Shown here one piece after another: positions 7,316-14,973 of a stretch of DNA of 25,480 bases. Every line of letters starts with the position of its first letter. Position 1 is the stretch's first letter. The DNA is from JBDNDK01 sp046719185 (GTDB lineage: Bacteria > Armatimonadota > UBA5829). The position numbers were made by a program, and so were the translations under genes. The notes under the pieces are model-generated. The model saw only the letters and a list, made by a program, of their open reading frames with translations. It was not told where the DNA came from and searched no databases. The stretch lies in assembly GCA_046719185.1 (NCBI GenBank), contig JBDNDK010000015.1, positions 1-25,480 of the forward strand, given 5' to 3'.

Positions 7316-7497
7316 TGAGGCTGCTTTATTATTGGTCGTTTGTCTTTTATGCATAGCACTCTGTCATTCTGAGCGTAAGCGAAGAATCTATTTTTTGTTA
7401 GAAACACATCCCTCGGGCTTCGCCCGCTCCCTTCAAAGGGAGAATTAGACTCTTCACTATGTTCAGAGTTACAGTTTTCAATAATAAAGCAGCCTCA
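7316..7497. repeat. 182-bp element with perfect 19-bp terminal inverted repeats
   Basis: TGAGGCTGCTTTATTATTG at 7316-7334 is the exact reverse complement of 7479-7497. The interior holds nested palindromes: GTCATTCTGAG...CGAAGAATCT (7363-7389), GGGC-TTC-GCCC, CTCCCTT-C-AAAGGGAG, and AGACTC...CAGAGTTACA (7447-7473). The second half of the last recurs after argH at 13996-14023, and the first type recurs between argG and argH. There is no coding capacity. It looks like a MITE-like or composite palindromic repeat, and it could also fold as one long hairpin that stops ferredoxin transcription. Confidence 0.7.
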
Positions 7498-7515
7498 TTT
7501 TAATCTTTTGAAAGA

Positions 7516-7689
7516 TTATTCCATTGAAATTGCATCTGTTGGACAAGCATCAACACAAGCACCGCAGTCTATGCATGTGTCTTCATCAACTTTAGCTAAA
7601 TTGTTTTCGATAGTGATTGCGTCAACAGGACATGCATCGGCACAAGGACCGCATCCGGAACATACATCAGGATCAACTTTAGCAGCCAT
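7516..7689 (-). CDS. 2[4Fe-4S] ferredoxin
   Basis: 57 residues from ATG 7689, with AGGAGG 10 nt upstream. Two symmetric CxxCxxCxxxCP clusters are visible: C10-C13-C16-C20 and C39-C42-C45-C49, each followed by a V/T-D-A-I strand, as in clostridial-type ferredoxins. It is a low-potential soluble electron carrier for partners such as pyruvate:ferredoxin oxidoreductase or hydrogenase, none of which is in the window. Its presence suggests anaerobic or microaerobic metabolism. It has its own promoter and is divergent from the arginine genes; the inverted-repeat element starts 19 nt after its stop. Confidence 0.95.
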   Translation of the reverse strand: MAAKVDPDVCSGCGPCADACPVDAITIENNLAKVDEDTCIDCGACVDACPTDAISME

Positions 7690-7756
7690 TTCTAACAGCC
7701 TCCTTTTAATGAATAAAGAAGTTTAGTTGAGCATATTTACAAAACCCAACCAATCT

Positions 7757-7785
7757 ATAATACAAACTAAATTGTTATCCTGCAA
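7757..7785 (-). promoter_or_regulatory. Promoter of the ferredoxin gene
   Basis: On the minus strand TTGCAG (7780-7785), a 17-nt spacer and TATTAT (7757-7762). Initiation near 7750 gives a leader of about 60 nt. Confidence 0.55.
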
Positions 7786-8034
7786 TAGATATTTCTCTCA
7801 AAAGCCTTAATTATAATTATATTAATTGTAAATATATTAAAAATTGAAATTTATATTATCTATTTGATTGATAAAACTCTGACCCTATTGACTGCACATA
7901 CTAGAGGTTATAACATGAATTGTTTAAGGTGTAAAACTTTTATTGGATATAAAGTTTATTTCCTGTTGAATTACTATATAATATTTTGTTCTTACAAGTT
8001 TAATAAGTATTATGCTGAATATGAGGTTAATATA
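7786..8034 (+). other. Arginine operon leader and upstream spacer
   Basis: AT-rich, with no gene. A frame upstream of argB is open back to 7864, but its composition is unlike protein, and argB has a good ribosome site at 8023-8026. TTGACT (7889-7894) with TAACAT 17 nt later, and TATAAT at 7977-7982, are promoter candidates; neither is complete. I looked for an ARG box (TGAAT-N4-ATTCA) and saw only single half-sites. Confidence 0.4.
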
Positions 8035-8892
8035 ATGGATTGCACAGCAGAGCAAGCAAATATTCTAGTACAAGCACTACCATACATTCAAAAATACTCC
8101 GGAAAAACTGTTGTTATCAAATATGGTGGAAATGCCATGATTGATGAGGACTTAAAAAGAAGTGTGATAAGAGATATTGTTCTTATGAAATTTGTCGGAA
8201 TGAATGTAATATTAGTGCATGGTGGCGGGCCTGAGATAAGCTCTGTAATGCAGAAAATTGGCAAAGAACCCACTTTTGTAAATGGCTTAAGAGTTACAGA
8301 TGAGGAAACTATGGAAATAGTAGAAATGGTGCTTGCTGGCAAAACCAACAAGGGTATAGTTTCTATTATGAATAATCTAGGTGCTAAAGCAGTGGGTTTG
8401 AGTGGAAAAGATGCAAATCTTATAATGGCAGAAAAAGCAACATCTTCTGTTGACCTTGGTTTTGTTGGAAAAGTAACTAAGGTTAATCCAGAGGTTCTAA
8501 AAGACCTTCTTGAGCATAATTATACTCCTGTTGTTTCCTCTGTAGCTATTGGCAGCAATGGAGAGAGTCTTAATGTCAATGCTGATCATATAGCTGGAGA
8601 AATTGCAGCAAAAGTGGGTGCAGTAAAATTAATCATAATGACAGATGTTACAGGAATATATAGAGATTTTAATGATAAAACAAGCCTAATAAGTGAGCTT
8701 CATATAGATGAAGCAAGACAGCTTATGTTGAATAAAGTTATTGATAAAGGAATGGTGCCGAAGGTGGAAGCTTGTATAACTTCTATATCAGGTGGAGTTG
8801 AAAGGGCACATATTATAGATGGCACAGTTCCACATGCTCTGCTTATGGAAATGTTCACAAATTCTGGTATAGGCACAATGCTAATACCATAA
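8035..8892 (+). CDS. argB: Acetylglutamate kinase
   Basis: 285 residues from ATG 8035; GAGG sits 8 nt upstream and the length is that of the family. It phosphorylates N-acetylglutamate with ATP, the second step of arginine synthesis, in the cytoplasm. Landmarks: VVIKYGGNAM (K29, G31-G32, phosphate binding), LVHGGGPEI (61-68, substrate loop), GLSGKDANL, then NVNADHIAGEIA and IIMTDVTGIY in the ATP half. The N-terminal helix before KYGGNAM and the C-terminal LLMEMFTNSGIGTM resemble the hexameric, arginine-inhibited branch, so feedback control at this step is likely. First gene of argBDFGH; the argD start is 18 nt after its stop. Confidence 0.97.
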   Translation: MDCTAEQANILVQALPYIQKYSGKTVVIKYGGNAMIDEDLKRSVIRDIVLMKFVGMNVILVHGGGPEISSVMQKIGKEPTFVNGLRVTDEETMEIVEMVLAGKTNKGIVSIMNNLGAKAVGLSGKDANLIMAEKATSSVDLGFVGKVTKVNPEVLKDLLEHNYTPVVSSVAIGSNGESLNVNADHIAGEIAAKVGAVKLIIMTDVTGIYRDFNDKTSLISELHIDEARQLMLNKVIDKGMVPKVEACITSISGGVERAHIIDGTVPHALLMEMFTNSGIGTMLIP

Positions 8893-8910
8893 ATTAGTTA
8901 GGAGATTTTT

Positions 8911-10101
8911 ATGTCACAGTATCAGCCTCTTGCAAGCGATGTAGTAATGAAAATGGATAATGATTATGTAATGCATACTTATGGAAGATTGCCTATTGTT
9001 CTTACAAGAGGTGAAGGTGCAAGAGTATACGATGCTGATGGCAATTGCTATCTGGATTTTGTAGCAGGAATAGCTGTAAATGCTCTTGGGCATTGCCATC
9101 CAAAAGTTGTGGAAGCAATAAGAGAGCAGGCGGGCAAACTAATTCATACAAGTAATTTATATTACACTCAGCCTCAGGCAGAACTTGCAAAGCTTTTAGT
9201 TGAAGCATCTGATATGAAAAAAGCTTTTTTCTGCAATTCTGGAGCTGAAGCAAATGAAGCAGCGTTTAAGTTGGCTAGGAAAGCAGCAAAGAAAAATGGA
9301 CAAGAAAAGAAAACAGCAATAGTTGCCGCTGAGCAATCCTTTCATGGCAGAACTTTTGCAGCAATCACAGCTACCGGACAGCCAAAATATCAAAAATCTT
9401 TCCTGCCTTTAGTACCTGGATTCACATATATACCATTTAATGACAGCGATGCATTAAAAGATCATATAAATGATGATACCTGTGCTGTGATATTAGAACC
9501 TGTGCAGGGTGAAAGCGGAGTTCATCCTGCAAATAAAGAATTTTTACTAACAGCAAGAGAGCTTTGCACAAAATTTAATGCGGCTTTGATATTTGATGAG
9601 GTGCAAACAGGTTTAGGCAGAACAGGAAAGCTTTTTGCTTATCAGCATTTTGATGTAATACCAGATATTATGACTTTGGCAAAAGCTCTTGGTGCAGGAT
9701 TTCCAATGGGTGCTTGCCTAGCATGTGGTGAATATGCTGATACATTTGAGCCGGGTGATCATGCATCTACTTTTGGAGGCACTCCGCTTGCTTGTACAGC
9801 TGGAATTGCTGCAGTAAATGAGATTATCAACAACAATTGGGTTGAAAATGCTGATAAGATTGGTAGATATTTAAGAGAAAGATTATCAGAACTTCCTGAT
9901 ATTAAGGAAATAAGAGGTCTTGGACTTATGTGTGCTGTTGATTTTAACAACACAAACTCCAGAGATTTAGCCAAGAAAGCAATGAGCAAAGGACTTTTGA
10001 TGAATCCAATTGGTGAGAGCACATTAAGAATGGTGCCGCCACTTATTATAAATGAAAGTGATGTAGATGAAGCAATAAACATTCTTCTGGATTGTTTTTA
10101 A
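8911..10101 (+). CDS. argD: Acetylornithine aminotransferase
   Basis: 396 residues from ATG 8911 with AGGAG upstream. PLP-dependent class III aminotransferase converting N-acetylglutamate semialdehyde and glutamate to N-acetylornithine. Seen: NSGAEANEAAFKLARK (109-124, cofactor phosphate), FHGRTFAA (145-151), IFDEVQTGLGRTG (227-239, D229 facing the pyridine nitrogen), TLAKALGAG (K258, Schiff-base lysine) and STFGGTPLAC. The length and the RTFA motif fit ArgD over ornithine or GABA aminotransferases, and the operon confirms it. It may also act in lysine synthesis (DapC role), which many ArgD do. argF starts 30 nt downstream. Confidence 0.96.
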   Translation: MSQYQPLASDVVMKMDNDYVMHTYGRLPIVLTRGEGARVYDADGNCYLDFVAGIAVNALGHCHPKVVEAIREQAGKLIHTSNLYYTQPQAELAKLLVEASDMKKAFFCNSGAEANEAAFKLARKAAKKNGQEKKTAIVAAEQSFHGRTFAAITATGQPKYQKSFLPLVPGFTYIPFNDSDALKDHINDDTCAVILEPVQGESGVHPANKEFLLTARELCTKFNAALIFDEVQTGLGRTGKLFAYQHFDVIPDIMTLAKALGAGFPMGACLACGEYADTFEPGDHASTFGGTPLACTAGIAAVNEIINNNWVENADKIGRYLRERLSELPDIKEIRGLGLMCAVDFNNTNSRDLAKKAMSKGLLMNPIGESTLRMVPPLIINESDVDEAINILLDCF

Positions 10102-10131
10102 GGGCATCCAGTATAAAAGAGGCATACTCAG

Positions 10132-11094
10132 ATGAAAAAAATAGAAGAAGTAATAGGCACAAAGTTATCCTCAAAAAATCTGCTTAGTATATCAGATTTT
10201 TCTAAAGAACAGATTTACTCAGTTTTTGATTTAACCAAGAAAATGAAAGATGGAACAATATCAGCTGATGACCAGAGAGAATTTTTAAAAGGCAAAACTC
10301 TGGCAATGATATTTGAAAAGCCATCTCTAAGAACAAGAGTTAGTTTTGAGACTGGAATTTTCCAGCTTGGAGGACAGGCAATTAATCTTCAGCCGTCTGA
10401 TATTGCACTTGGTAAAAGAGAAAGTATATATGATGCAGCTAAGAACTTTGAGAGAATGGTTGATATAATAATGGCAAGAGTTTATGAGCATTCAACAGTT
10501 GCTGATCTTGCTGAACATGCAAAAATACCGGTGATAAATGGACTTTCAGACCTTGAACATCCTTGTCAAGCAATGGCTGATTTTATGACTATTCTTGAAC
10601 ACAAAGGCAAGCTTGAAGGCCTAAAAGTATCATTTATTGGTGATGGAAATAATGTTGCTCATTCTTTAATGCTGTTTGCTGGAAAAGTGGGATGTAATTT
10701 TACTATTGGCTGTCCTTTTGGATATGAGCCGGCAGAAGAAATATTCGATCAAGCACAATCATATGCTAAAGAAACAGGTGCTGAGATAATTTTATATAAT
10801 GATCCAATGGATGCAGTAAAAGATGCTGATGTTGTATATACAGATGTTTGGGCTAGTATGGGACAAGAAGCTGAAGCAGAGGCTAGAGAAGAAGTATTTG
10901 CTCCATTTCAGGTGAATACTGATCTTATGTCAAATGCTAAATCAGATACAATATTTATGCATTGTCTGCCTGCCCATAGAGGATTGGAAGTAACTGATGA
11001 AGTGATAGACAGCAAGCAGAGTGTGGTTTTTGATGAAGCAGAAAACAGGCTACACGTGCAAAAAGCTATAATGGTGATGTTGTCTTACTTATAA
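10132..11094 (+). CDS. argF: Ornithine carbamoyltransferase
   Basis: 320 residues from ATG 10132; GAGG at 10119-10122. It joins carbamoyl phosphate to ornithine to form citrulline and normally works as a trimer. The carbamoyl-phosphate loop SLRTR is at 65-69 and HPCQ at 143-146. DVWASMGQE (238-246) is the ornithine-binding element that separates it from aspartate carbamoyltransferase. HCLP (277-280) carries the catalytic cysteine. The N-terminus has about 12 more residues than short forms before the LLSISDFS start of the family. It lies between argD and argG, so it is biosynthetic rather than a deiminase-pathway enzyme. Confidence 0.97.
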   Translation: MKKIEEVIGTKLSSKNLLSISDFSKEQIYSVFDLTKKMKDGTISADDQREFLKGKTLAMIFEKPSLRTRVSFETGIFQLGGQAINLQPSDIALGKRESIYDAAKNFERMVDIIMARVYEHSTVADLAEHAKIPVINGLSDLEHPCQAMADFMTILEHKGKLEGLKVSFIGDGNNVAHSLMLFAGKVGCNFTIGCPFGYEPAEEIFDQAQSYAKETGAEIILYNDPMDAVKDADVVYTDVWASMGQEAEAEAREEVFAPFQVNTDLMSNAKSDTIFMHCLPAHRGLEVTDEVIDSKQSVVFDEAENRLHVQKAIMVMLSYL

Positions 11095-11132
11095 TAAAAG
11101 AATGTTGATATTTTATATCATTGGAGGAAATA

Positions 11133-12323
11133 ATGTCTAAAACTGTTGTGCTTGTGTATTCCGGAGGACTTGATACCTCTGTTTGTATTCCTATGATGAG
11201 GGAAGATTATGGCTTTGATCATATTGTTACTGTAACTGTGGATGTTGGTTTGCCAAAAGCTGAGTTAAAGCAGGCTGAAGAAAAGGCGGCATTGCTAAAA
11301 ACAGAGCACTACACAATTGATGCAAGAGAAGAATTTGCTAAAAACTATATTTTTTCTGCAATAAAAGCAAATGGAGATTATCAAGGTTACCCGATAAGCA
11401 CATCTATTGCAAGACCTTTAATTGCACTCAAAGCAGTTGAAATTGCCCAAAAAGTTGGTGCAGATGCATTTTGTCATGGCTGCACAGGCAAGGGTAATGA
11501 TCAATTCAGAATAGAATTTGTGATGAGAGCTTTGATGCCTGAAACTCCTGTAATTGCTCCTATGAGAGAGCATACAATGACTAGAACATGGGAAATTGAG
11601 TATGCTGAAAAGAAAGGCATTCCAATAGGTCAGAGCAAAGATAAAATTTGGAGTATTGATGAAAATCTATGGGGAAGAAGCATAGAAGGTGGAAGGCTTG
11701 AAGAGCCTGATTATGCTCCACCAGAGGAAATTTTCCAATGGACAAAAAATCCTGCAGATGCACCAAATACACCAACAGAGATAGAAATTGGTTTTGAGAA
11801 TGGTGTGCCTGTTAGTATAGATGGCAAGAAGATGGAACCAGTTGATTTGATTGTAAAAGTGCATGAATTGGCTGGTGAGAATGGTGTTGGCAGAATTGAT
11901 ATTATGGAAGACAGAATTATTGGTCTTAAAGTAAGAGAAAACTATGAGTGCCCTGCAGCAAGTGTGATTATACCAGCACACAAAGCACTTGAGGCATTAG
12001 TATGCACAAGACAAGAAAGAGAATTTAAAATGCTTGTTGATCAGCAATGGGGTAAGCTTGCTTATGAAGGTCTTTGGTATGATCCATTCAAAGATGATCT
12101 TGAAGCATTTATCAATCAGATTCAAACAAGAGTAACTGGTTTTGTTAAAGTCAGATTATACAAAGGAAGCTGCACAATAATTGGCAGATCAAGCAAGTAT
12201 GCATTATATAATGAAGACCTAGCATCATTTGACAGTAAAACTTTTGATCAAAGTGAAGCTGTAGGAATTGTAAAAACTCATGGCATGCAGGCTAGAATGT
12301 ATAGAACAGTAAAAGATTTATAG
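11133..12323 (+). CDS. argG: Argininosuccinate synthase
   Basis: 396 residues from ATG 11133. GGAGG at 11123-11127 rules out the in-frame TTG at 11121. It condenses citrulline and aspartate with ATP, releasing AMP and pyrophosphate. The ATP pyrophosphatase P-loop VYSGGLDTS is at 8-16. CHGCTGKGNDQFRIE holds the aspartate/citrulline residues. WGRSIEGGRLEEPDYAPPEEIFQWT and the C-terminal oligomerisation helix (AIINQIQTRVTG-like EAFINQIQTRVTG) follow. Length and order are typical of the family. It follows argF by 38 nt. The 284-nt gap to argH is filled with palindromic repeats, so argH may have separate control or reduced read-through. Confidence 0.97.
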   Translation: MSKTVVLVYSGGLDTSVCIPMMREDYGFDHIVTVTVDVGLPKAELKQAEEKAALLKTEHYTIDAREEFAKNYIFSAIKANGDYQGYPISTSIARPLIALKAVEIAQKVGADAFCHGCTGKGNDQFRIEFVMRALMPETPVIAPMREHTMTRTWEIEYAEKKGIPIGQSKDKIWSIDENLWGRSIEGGRLEEPDYAPPEEIFQWTKNPADAPNTPTEIEIGFENGVPVSIDGKKMEPVDLIVKVHELAGENGVGRIDIMEDRIIGLKVRENYECPAASVIIPAHKALEALVCTRQEREFKMLVDQQWGKLAYEGLWYDPFKDDLEAFINQIQTRVTGFVKVRLYKGSCTIIGRSSKYALYNEDLASFDSKTFDQSEAVGIVKTHGMQARMYRTVKDL

Positions 12324-12370
12324 GTTTTGAGGTTAGATTAGAGATAGATTCCTGCTTTGGAAAGAATAAA

Positions 12371-12438
12371 CGTCACCCCGAACTTGATTCGGGGTCTATT
12401 ATAAATAAATTGGATGCTGAATCAAGTTCAGCATGACG
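12371..12438. repeat. Two-hairpin palindromic repeat in the argG-argH gap
   Basis: Outer arms CGTCA (12371-12375) and TGACG (12434-12438) enclose two hairpins: CCCCGAA-CTTGA-TTCGGGG (12376-12394) and TGCTGAA-TCAAG-TTCAGCA (about 12414-12432). The hairpins share a core, GAACTTGATTC, in opposite orientations. This resembles the dispersed intergenic palindromes known in many bacterial genomes. Confidence 0.75.
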
Positions 12439-12449
12439 TATGCGGTAGT

Positions 12450-12473
12450 GTTTCGGGAACTTGTTCCCGAAAC
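12450..12473. repeat. Perfect 10-bp hairpin, third palindromic unit
   Basis: GTTTCGGGAA-CTTG-TTCCCGAAAC. Its loop region repeats the GAACTTG-TTC core of the two neighbouring hairpins. No U-run follows, so it is not a typical terminator, though it could slow or stabilise the argG mRNA end. Confidence 0.7.
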
Positions 12474-12513
12474 ATATATGACTTTATACAAAGCTCAGAA
12501 TAACTGAATCGTA

Positions 12514-12545
12514 GTCATTCTTAGTAGCGGAGTGACGAAGAATCT
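12514..12545. repeat. Dispersed repeat related to 7363-7389
   Basis: GTCATTCTTAG...CGAAGAATCT shares both ends with GTCATTCTGAG...CGAAGAATCT inside the 182-bp element; the middle differs by about five bases in length. It ends about 60 nt before argH. Confidence 0.6.
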
Positions 12546-12607
12546 AAAAAGGATAATTTCTAACTTCTAGCATAATAACCTCTAAAGTCCAAAAGGGAGA
12601 AAGTGTT

Positions 12608-13984
12608 TTGAGCAAAAAACTATGGGGTGGAAGATTTCAAAAAGAAACAGATAAAGTAGTGGAAGCATACTCTGAGTCTATATCATATGATTATAGACTT
12701 ATAGAATATGATATAAAAGGCTCTATTGCTCATGCATTAATGCTAGGTAAATGCGGCATAATTGCTCAACAAGAAGCAGAGAAAATAATTGAGGGACTGC
12801 TTGCTATATTAAAAGACTATCAGGAAGATAAAATAGAATTTGATACATCATGTGAAGATATTCATATGAATGTTGAAAAAATGCTTTTTGAAAAGATTGG
12901 TGATGTTGCAGGCAAACTTCATACAGCAAGAAGCAGAAATGACCAAGTATGTACAGATGTCAGATTATATCTAAAAGATGAAACAAAGCAGATTATCAAT
13001 GAAATAGCTAATTTGCAGAGTGTTTTAATTGATAAAGCTGAAAAGTATATTGATGCTGTGATGCCGGGATTTACCCATCTTCAACATGCTCAGCCAGTGT
13101 TGCTTTCTCATCATCTGATGGCATATTTTTGGATGTTTGAGAGAGATAAAGAAAGATTTGCAGATTCTCTAAAAAGAATTGATATAATGCCACTTGGTTC
13201 TGGTGCACTTGCAGGCACAACATTTCCTATAGATAGAGACTTCACAGCCTTAGAACTTGGTTTTTCAAAAGTAAGCCAAAACAGTATGGATTCTGTAGCT
13301 GATAGAGATTTTATATCAGAGTTTTTATCTTGCTGTGCTATTTTTATGACGCATATCAGCAGATTTTCAGAGGAAATTATAATATGGAACACATCTGAGT
13401 TTGCATTTATAGAATTAGATGATTCAGTAACTACTGGATCTTCTATTATGCCTCAAAAGAAAAACCCTGATGTTGCAGAACTGGCTAGAGGTAAAGGTGC
13501 TAGAGTGATTGGAAATTTAATGTCTTTGCTAGCTCTTCAAAAAAATCTTCCTCTTGCATACAACAGAGACCTTCAAGAAGATAAAGAACCATTATTTGAT
13601 TCAATTGACACAGTAAAAATGACTCTTTCTGCATTCAATCTAATGATTAGAACAGCAGAATTTAATACTGATAAGATGCAAAATATTGCAGGAGAAGGAT
13701 TTTCTACAGCTACAGACTTAGCAGACCATCTGGTAAGACAAGGCAAATCATTTAGAGATGCTCATGAGCAGGTTGGATTACTAGTGGCTTATTGCATTGA
13801 TAACAAAAAGAGTTTAGAAGATTTAGCTATAGATGAGATAAGAAAATTTGCTCCAAAAGCTGCTGATAATATTTCAAAAGAACTCAGTGTGCAGGCAAGT
13901 GTAAATGCAAGGAAATCAAAAGGCGGCACTGCAAAAGAAGAAGTATTAAAGCAAATAAAGTCTGCAAAGGCACTCCTAAAGTAA
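12608..13984 (+). CDS. argH: Argininosuccinate lyase
   Basis: 458 residues. The start is TTG 12608: GGGAGA ends 8 nt upstream, no in-frame ATG exists nearby, and the product begins MSKKLWGGRF as the family does. It cleaves argininosuccinate to arginine and fumarate as a homotetramer of the fumarase/aspartase superfamily. HTARSRNDQVCTDVRL (105-120), THLQHAQP (156-163, with H160) and GSSIMPQKKNPD (277-288, the superfamily signature, catalytic S279) are all intact. It ends the pathway. Its weak start codon and the repeats before it suggest lower expression than argB-G. A hairpin at 14033-14060 closes the transcript. Confidence 0.96.
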   Translation: MSKKLWGGRFQKETDKVVEAYSESISYDYRLIEYDIKGSIAHALMLGKCGIIAQQEAEKIIEGLLAILKDYQEDKIEFDTSCEDIHMNVEKMLFEKIGDVAGKLHTARSRNDQVCTDVRLYLKDETKQIINEIANLQSVLIDKAEKYIDAVMPGFTHLQHAQPVLLSHHLMAYFWMFERDKERFADSLKRIDIMPLGSGALAGTTFPIDRDFTALELGFSKVSQNSMDSVADRDFISEFLSCCAIFMTHISRFSEEIIIWNTSEFAFIELDDSVTTGSSIMPQKKNPDVAELARGKGARVIGNLMSLLALQKNLPLAYNRDLQEDKEPLFDSIDTVKMTLSAFNLMIRTAEFNTDKMQNIAGEGFSTATDLADHLVRQGKSFRDAHEQVGLLVAYCIDNKKSLEDLAIDEIRKFAPKAADNISKELSVQASVNARKSKGGTAKEEVLKQIKSAKALLK

Positions 13985-13995
13985 GTTATTGAATA

Positions 13996-14023
13996 AGACT
14001 CCTTTACTGTATTCAGAGTTACA
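13996..14023. repeat. Second copy of the AGACTC...GAGTTACA repeat
   Basis: About 23 of 28 positions match 7447-7473 in the 182-bp element, including CAGAGTTACA. It lies just after the argH stop and outside any inverted-repeat frame here, so this sub-repeat disperses on its own. Confidence 0.55.
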
Positions 14024-14032
14024 TAATAAAAA

Positions 14033-14060
14033 ACACCTGCATAAAATAGCATGCAGGTGT
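14033..14060 (-). terminator. Terminator of the PEP-CTERM gene, shared with argH
   Basis: Stem ACACCTGCAT / ATGCAGGTGT (10 bp, 8-nt loop). The minus strand continues with TTTTTTATT, a classic U-run after the PEP-CTERM stop at 14097. On the plus strand it follows argH, with AGTATTAATTT. Confidence 0.85.
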
Positions 14061-14096
14061 AGTATTAATTTCAATCTATTCTTATAAATCAAATAA

Positions 14097-14774
14097 TTAT
14101 TTTCTTCTTCTTATTGCAACTCCAGCTATTCCAACAAGTCCGCTTCCAAGAGCAACTATTGTTCCAGGCTCAGGAATAACAACTTGATCACCAGAGATTG
14201 TTACCATGTCATATCTTATAGTGCCAGTGCTTCCATATGTTGCATTGCTTACAAAACCAACTATAAAATTAGGATTGTTAGCAGCAGCAGAAATTGAAGA
14301 TAAGTCTAAGATAAAACCATTAAACCAAGCATCTGAAGTAAGATTAGCAAATACTCCAGATTCGATCCAGTTAGAACCGTCTGTACTATATATCCATTTC
14401 ATGTTTGAAGGACCAGTTCCAGATCTTTTGGCATCTAATGAAACTGTTATGTTTTCATAACCAACTGTTGAAACAGCAAATGCTACACCAGAGCCTATTG
14501 TTATGTAATTTGCTGTGTTGTATGCTCCGTATTGGTTTGGTGAAGGACCAGCAATTGGATCTGAACTTTTATTTGTATTACTTACATAATGTGTTGACCA
14601 TGCTCCACTACTTGCAGCTGTTGCATTTCCAAGAAAGCTCATTGTTCCTGTTCCAGTGCTGGGGCTTGAAAGAGTTGCTTGTGTGTTAAAATTCCATTGT
14701 GCAATAATGTCTGCAGATGCAGAAACAGCAAGAGCGAGAGACAATACCATAACGAGAACGATAAGTTTTTTCAT
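14097..14774 (-). CDS. PEP-CTERM sorting-domain protein, secreted
   Basis: 225 residues from ATG 14774 with AGGAGG about 11 nt upstream. It has a Sec signal peptide (KK, hydrophobic core, ASA-D cleavage near residue 22), a Ser/Gly/Asn/Thr-rich beta body, and a C-terminal tripartite signal VIPEPGTIVALGSG...GVAIRRRK: PEP motif, hydrophobic segment, basic end. Such proteins are exported, then cut and anchored or released by an exosortase; no exosortase is in the window. The body (AQWNFNT..., SLDAKRSGTGPSNMKWIYSTDGSNW) resembles carbohydrate-binding-like sandwich domains often found in this class. The leader contains a hairpin GCAGAT-TTAT-ATCTGC (14806-14821) and two TTACAG repeats 11 bp apart (14864, 14875), perhaps an operator. 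Confidence 0.93.
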   Translation of the reverse strand: MKKLIVLVMVLSLALAVSASADIIAQWNFNTQATLSSPSTGTGTMSFLGNATAASSGAWSTHYVSNTNKSSDPIAGPSPNQYGAYNTANYITIGSGVAFAVSTVGYENITVSLDAKRSGTGPSNMKWIYSTDGSNWIESGVFANLTSDAWFNGFILDLSSISAAANNPNFIVGFVSNATYGSTGTIRYDMVTISGDQVVIPEPGTIVALGSGLVGIAGVAIRRRK

Positions 14775-14920
14775 CTTTCTTTTCCTCCTAAAGATTTGGC
14801 AGATTTATATCTGCTTATAGGCACTCACTATTAAGTGCACGAGTATATAATATCCAACACATCTTACAGAGGATTTACAGTAATATGAAAAAAACACTGT
14901 TTTTTATTGGCAATAAAAAA

Positions 14921-14947
14921 ACACCCTTCAGTTTCACTAAAGGGTGT
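14921..14947 (-). terminator. Terminator of the alkaline phosphatase gene
   Basis: Stem ACACCCTT / AAGGGTGT with an inner AGT/ACT pairing, followed on the minus strand by TTTTTTTATTG; 26 nt past the stop at 14974. Confidence 0.88.
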
Positions 14948-14973
14948 GATTATTCAAAAAAATATTTGTAGAT

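Noticed and set aside
7301..7510. CRISPR-like or insertion-sequence content around the inverted repeats
   Set aside because: No regularly spaced direct repeats and no transposase frame; only inverted ends and palindromes.
7508..7726. Plus-strand frame of 72 codons
   Set aside because: Antisense shadow of the ferredoxin; the minus strand shows both cysteine clusters and a strong ribosome site.
7864..8034. 57-codon N-terminal extension of argB
   Set aside because: Not protein-like, absent from the family, and a proper ribosome site precedes ATG 8035.
7864..8034. ARG box or T-box before argB
   Set aside because: Only isolated TGAAT half-sites; no paired box and no T-box TGGN motif.
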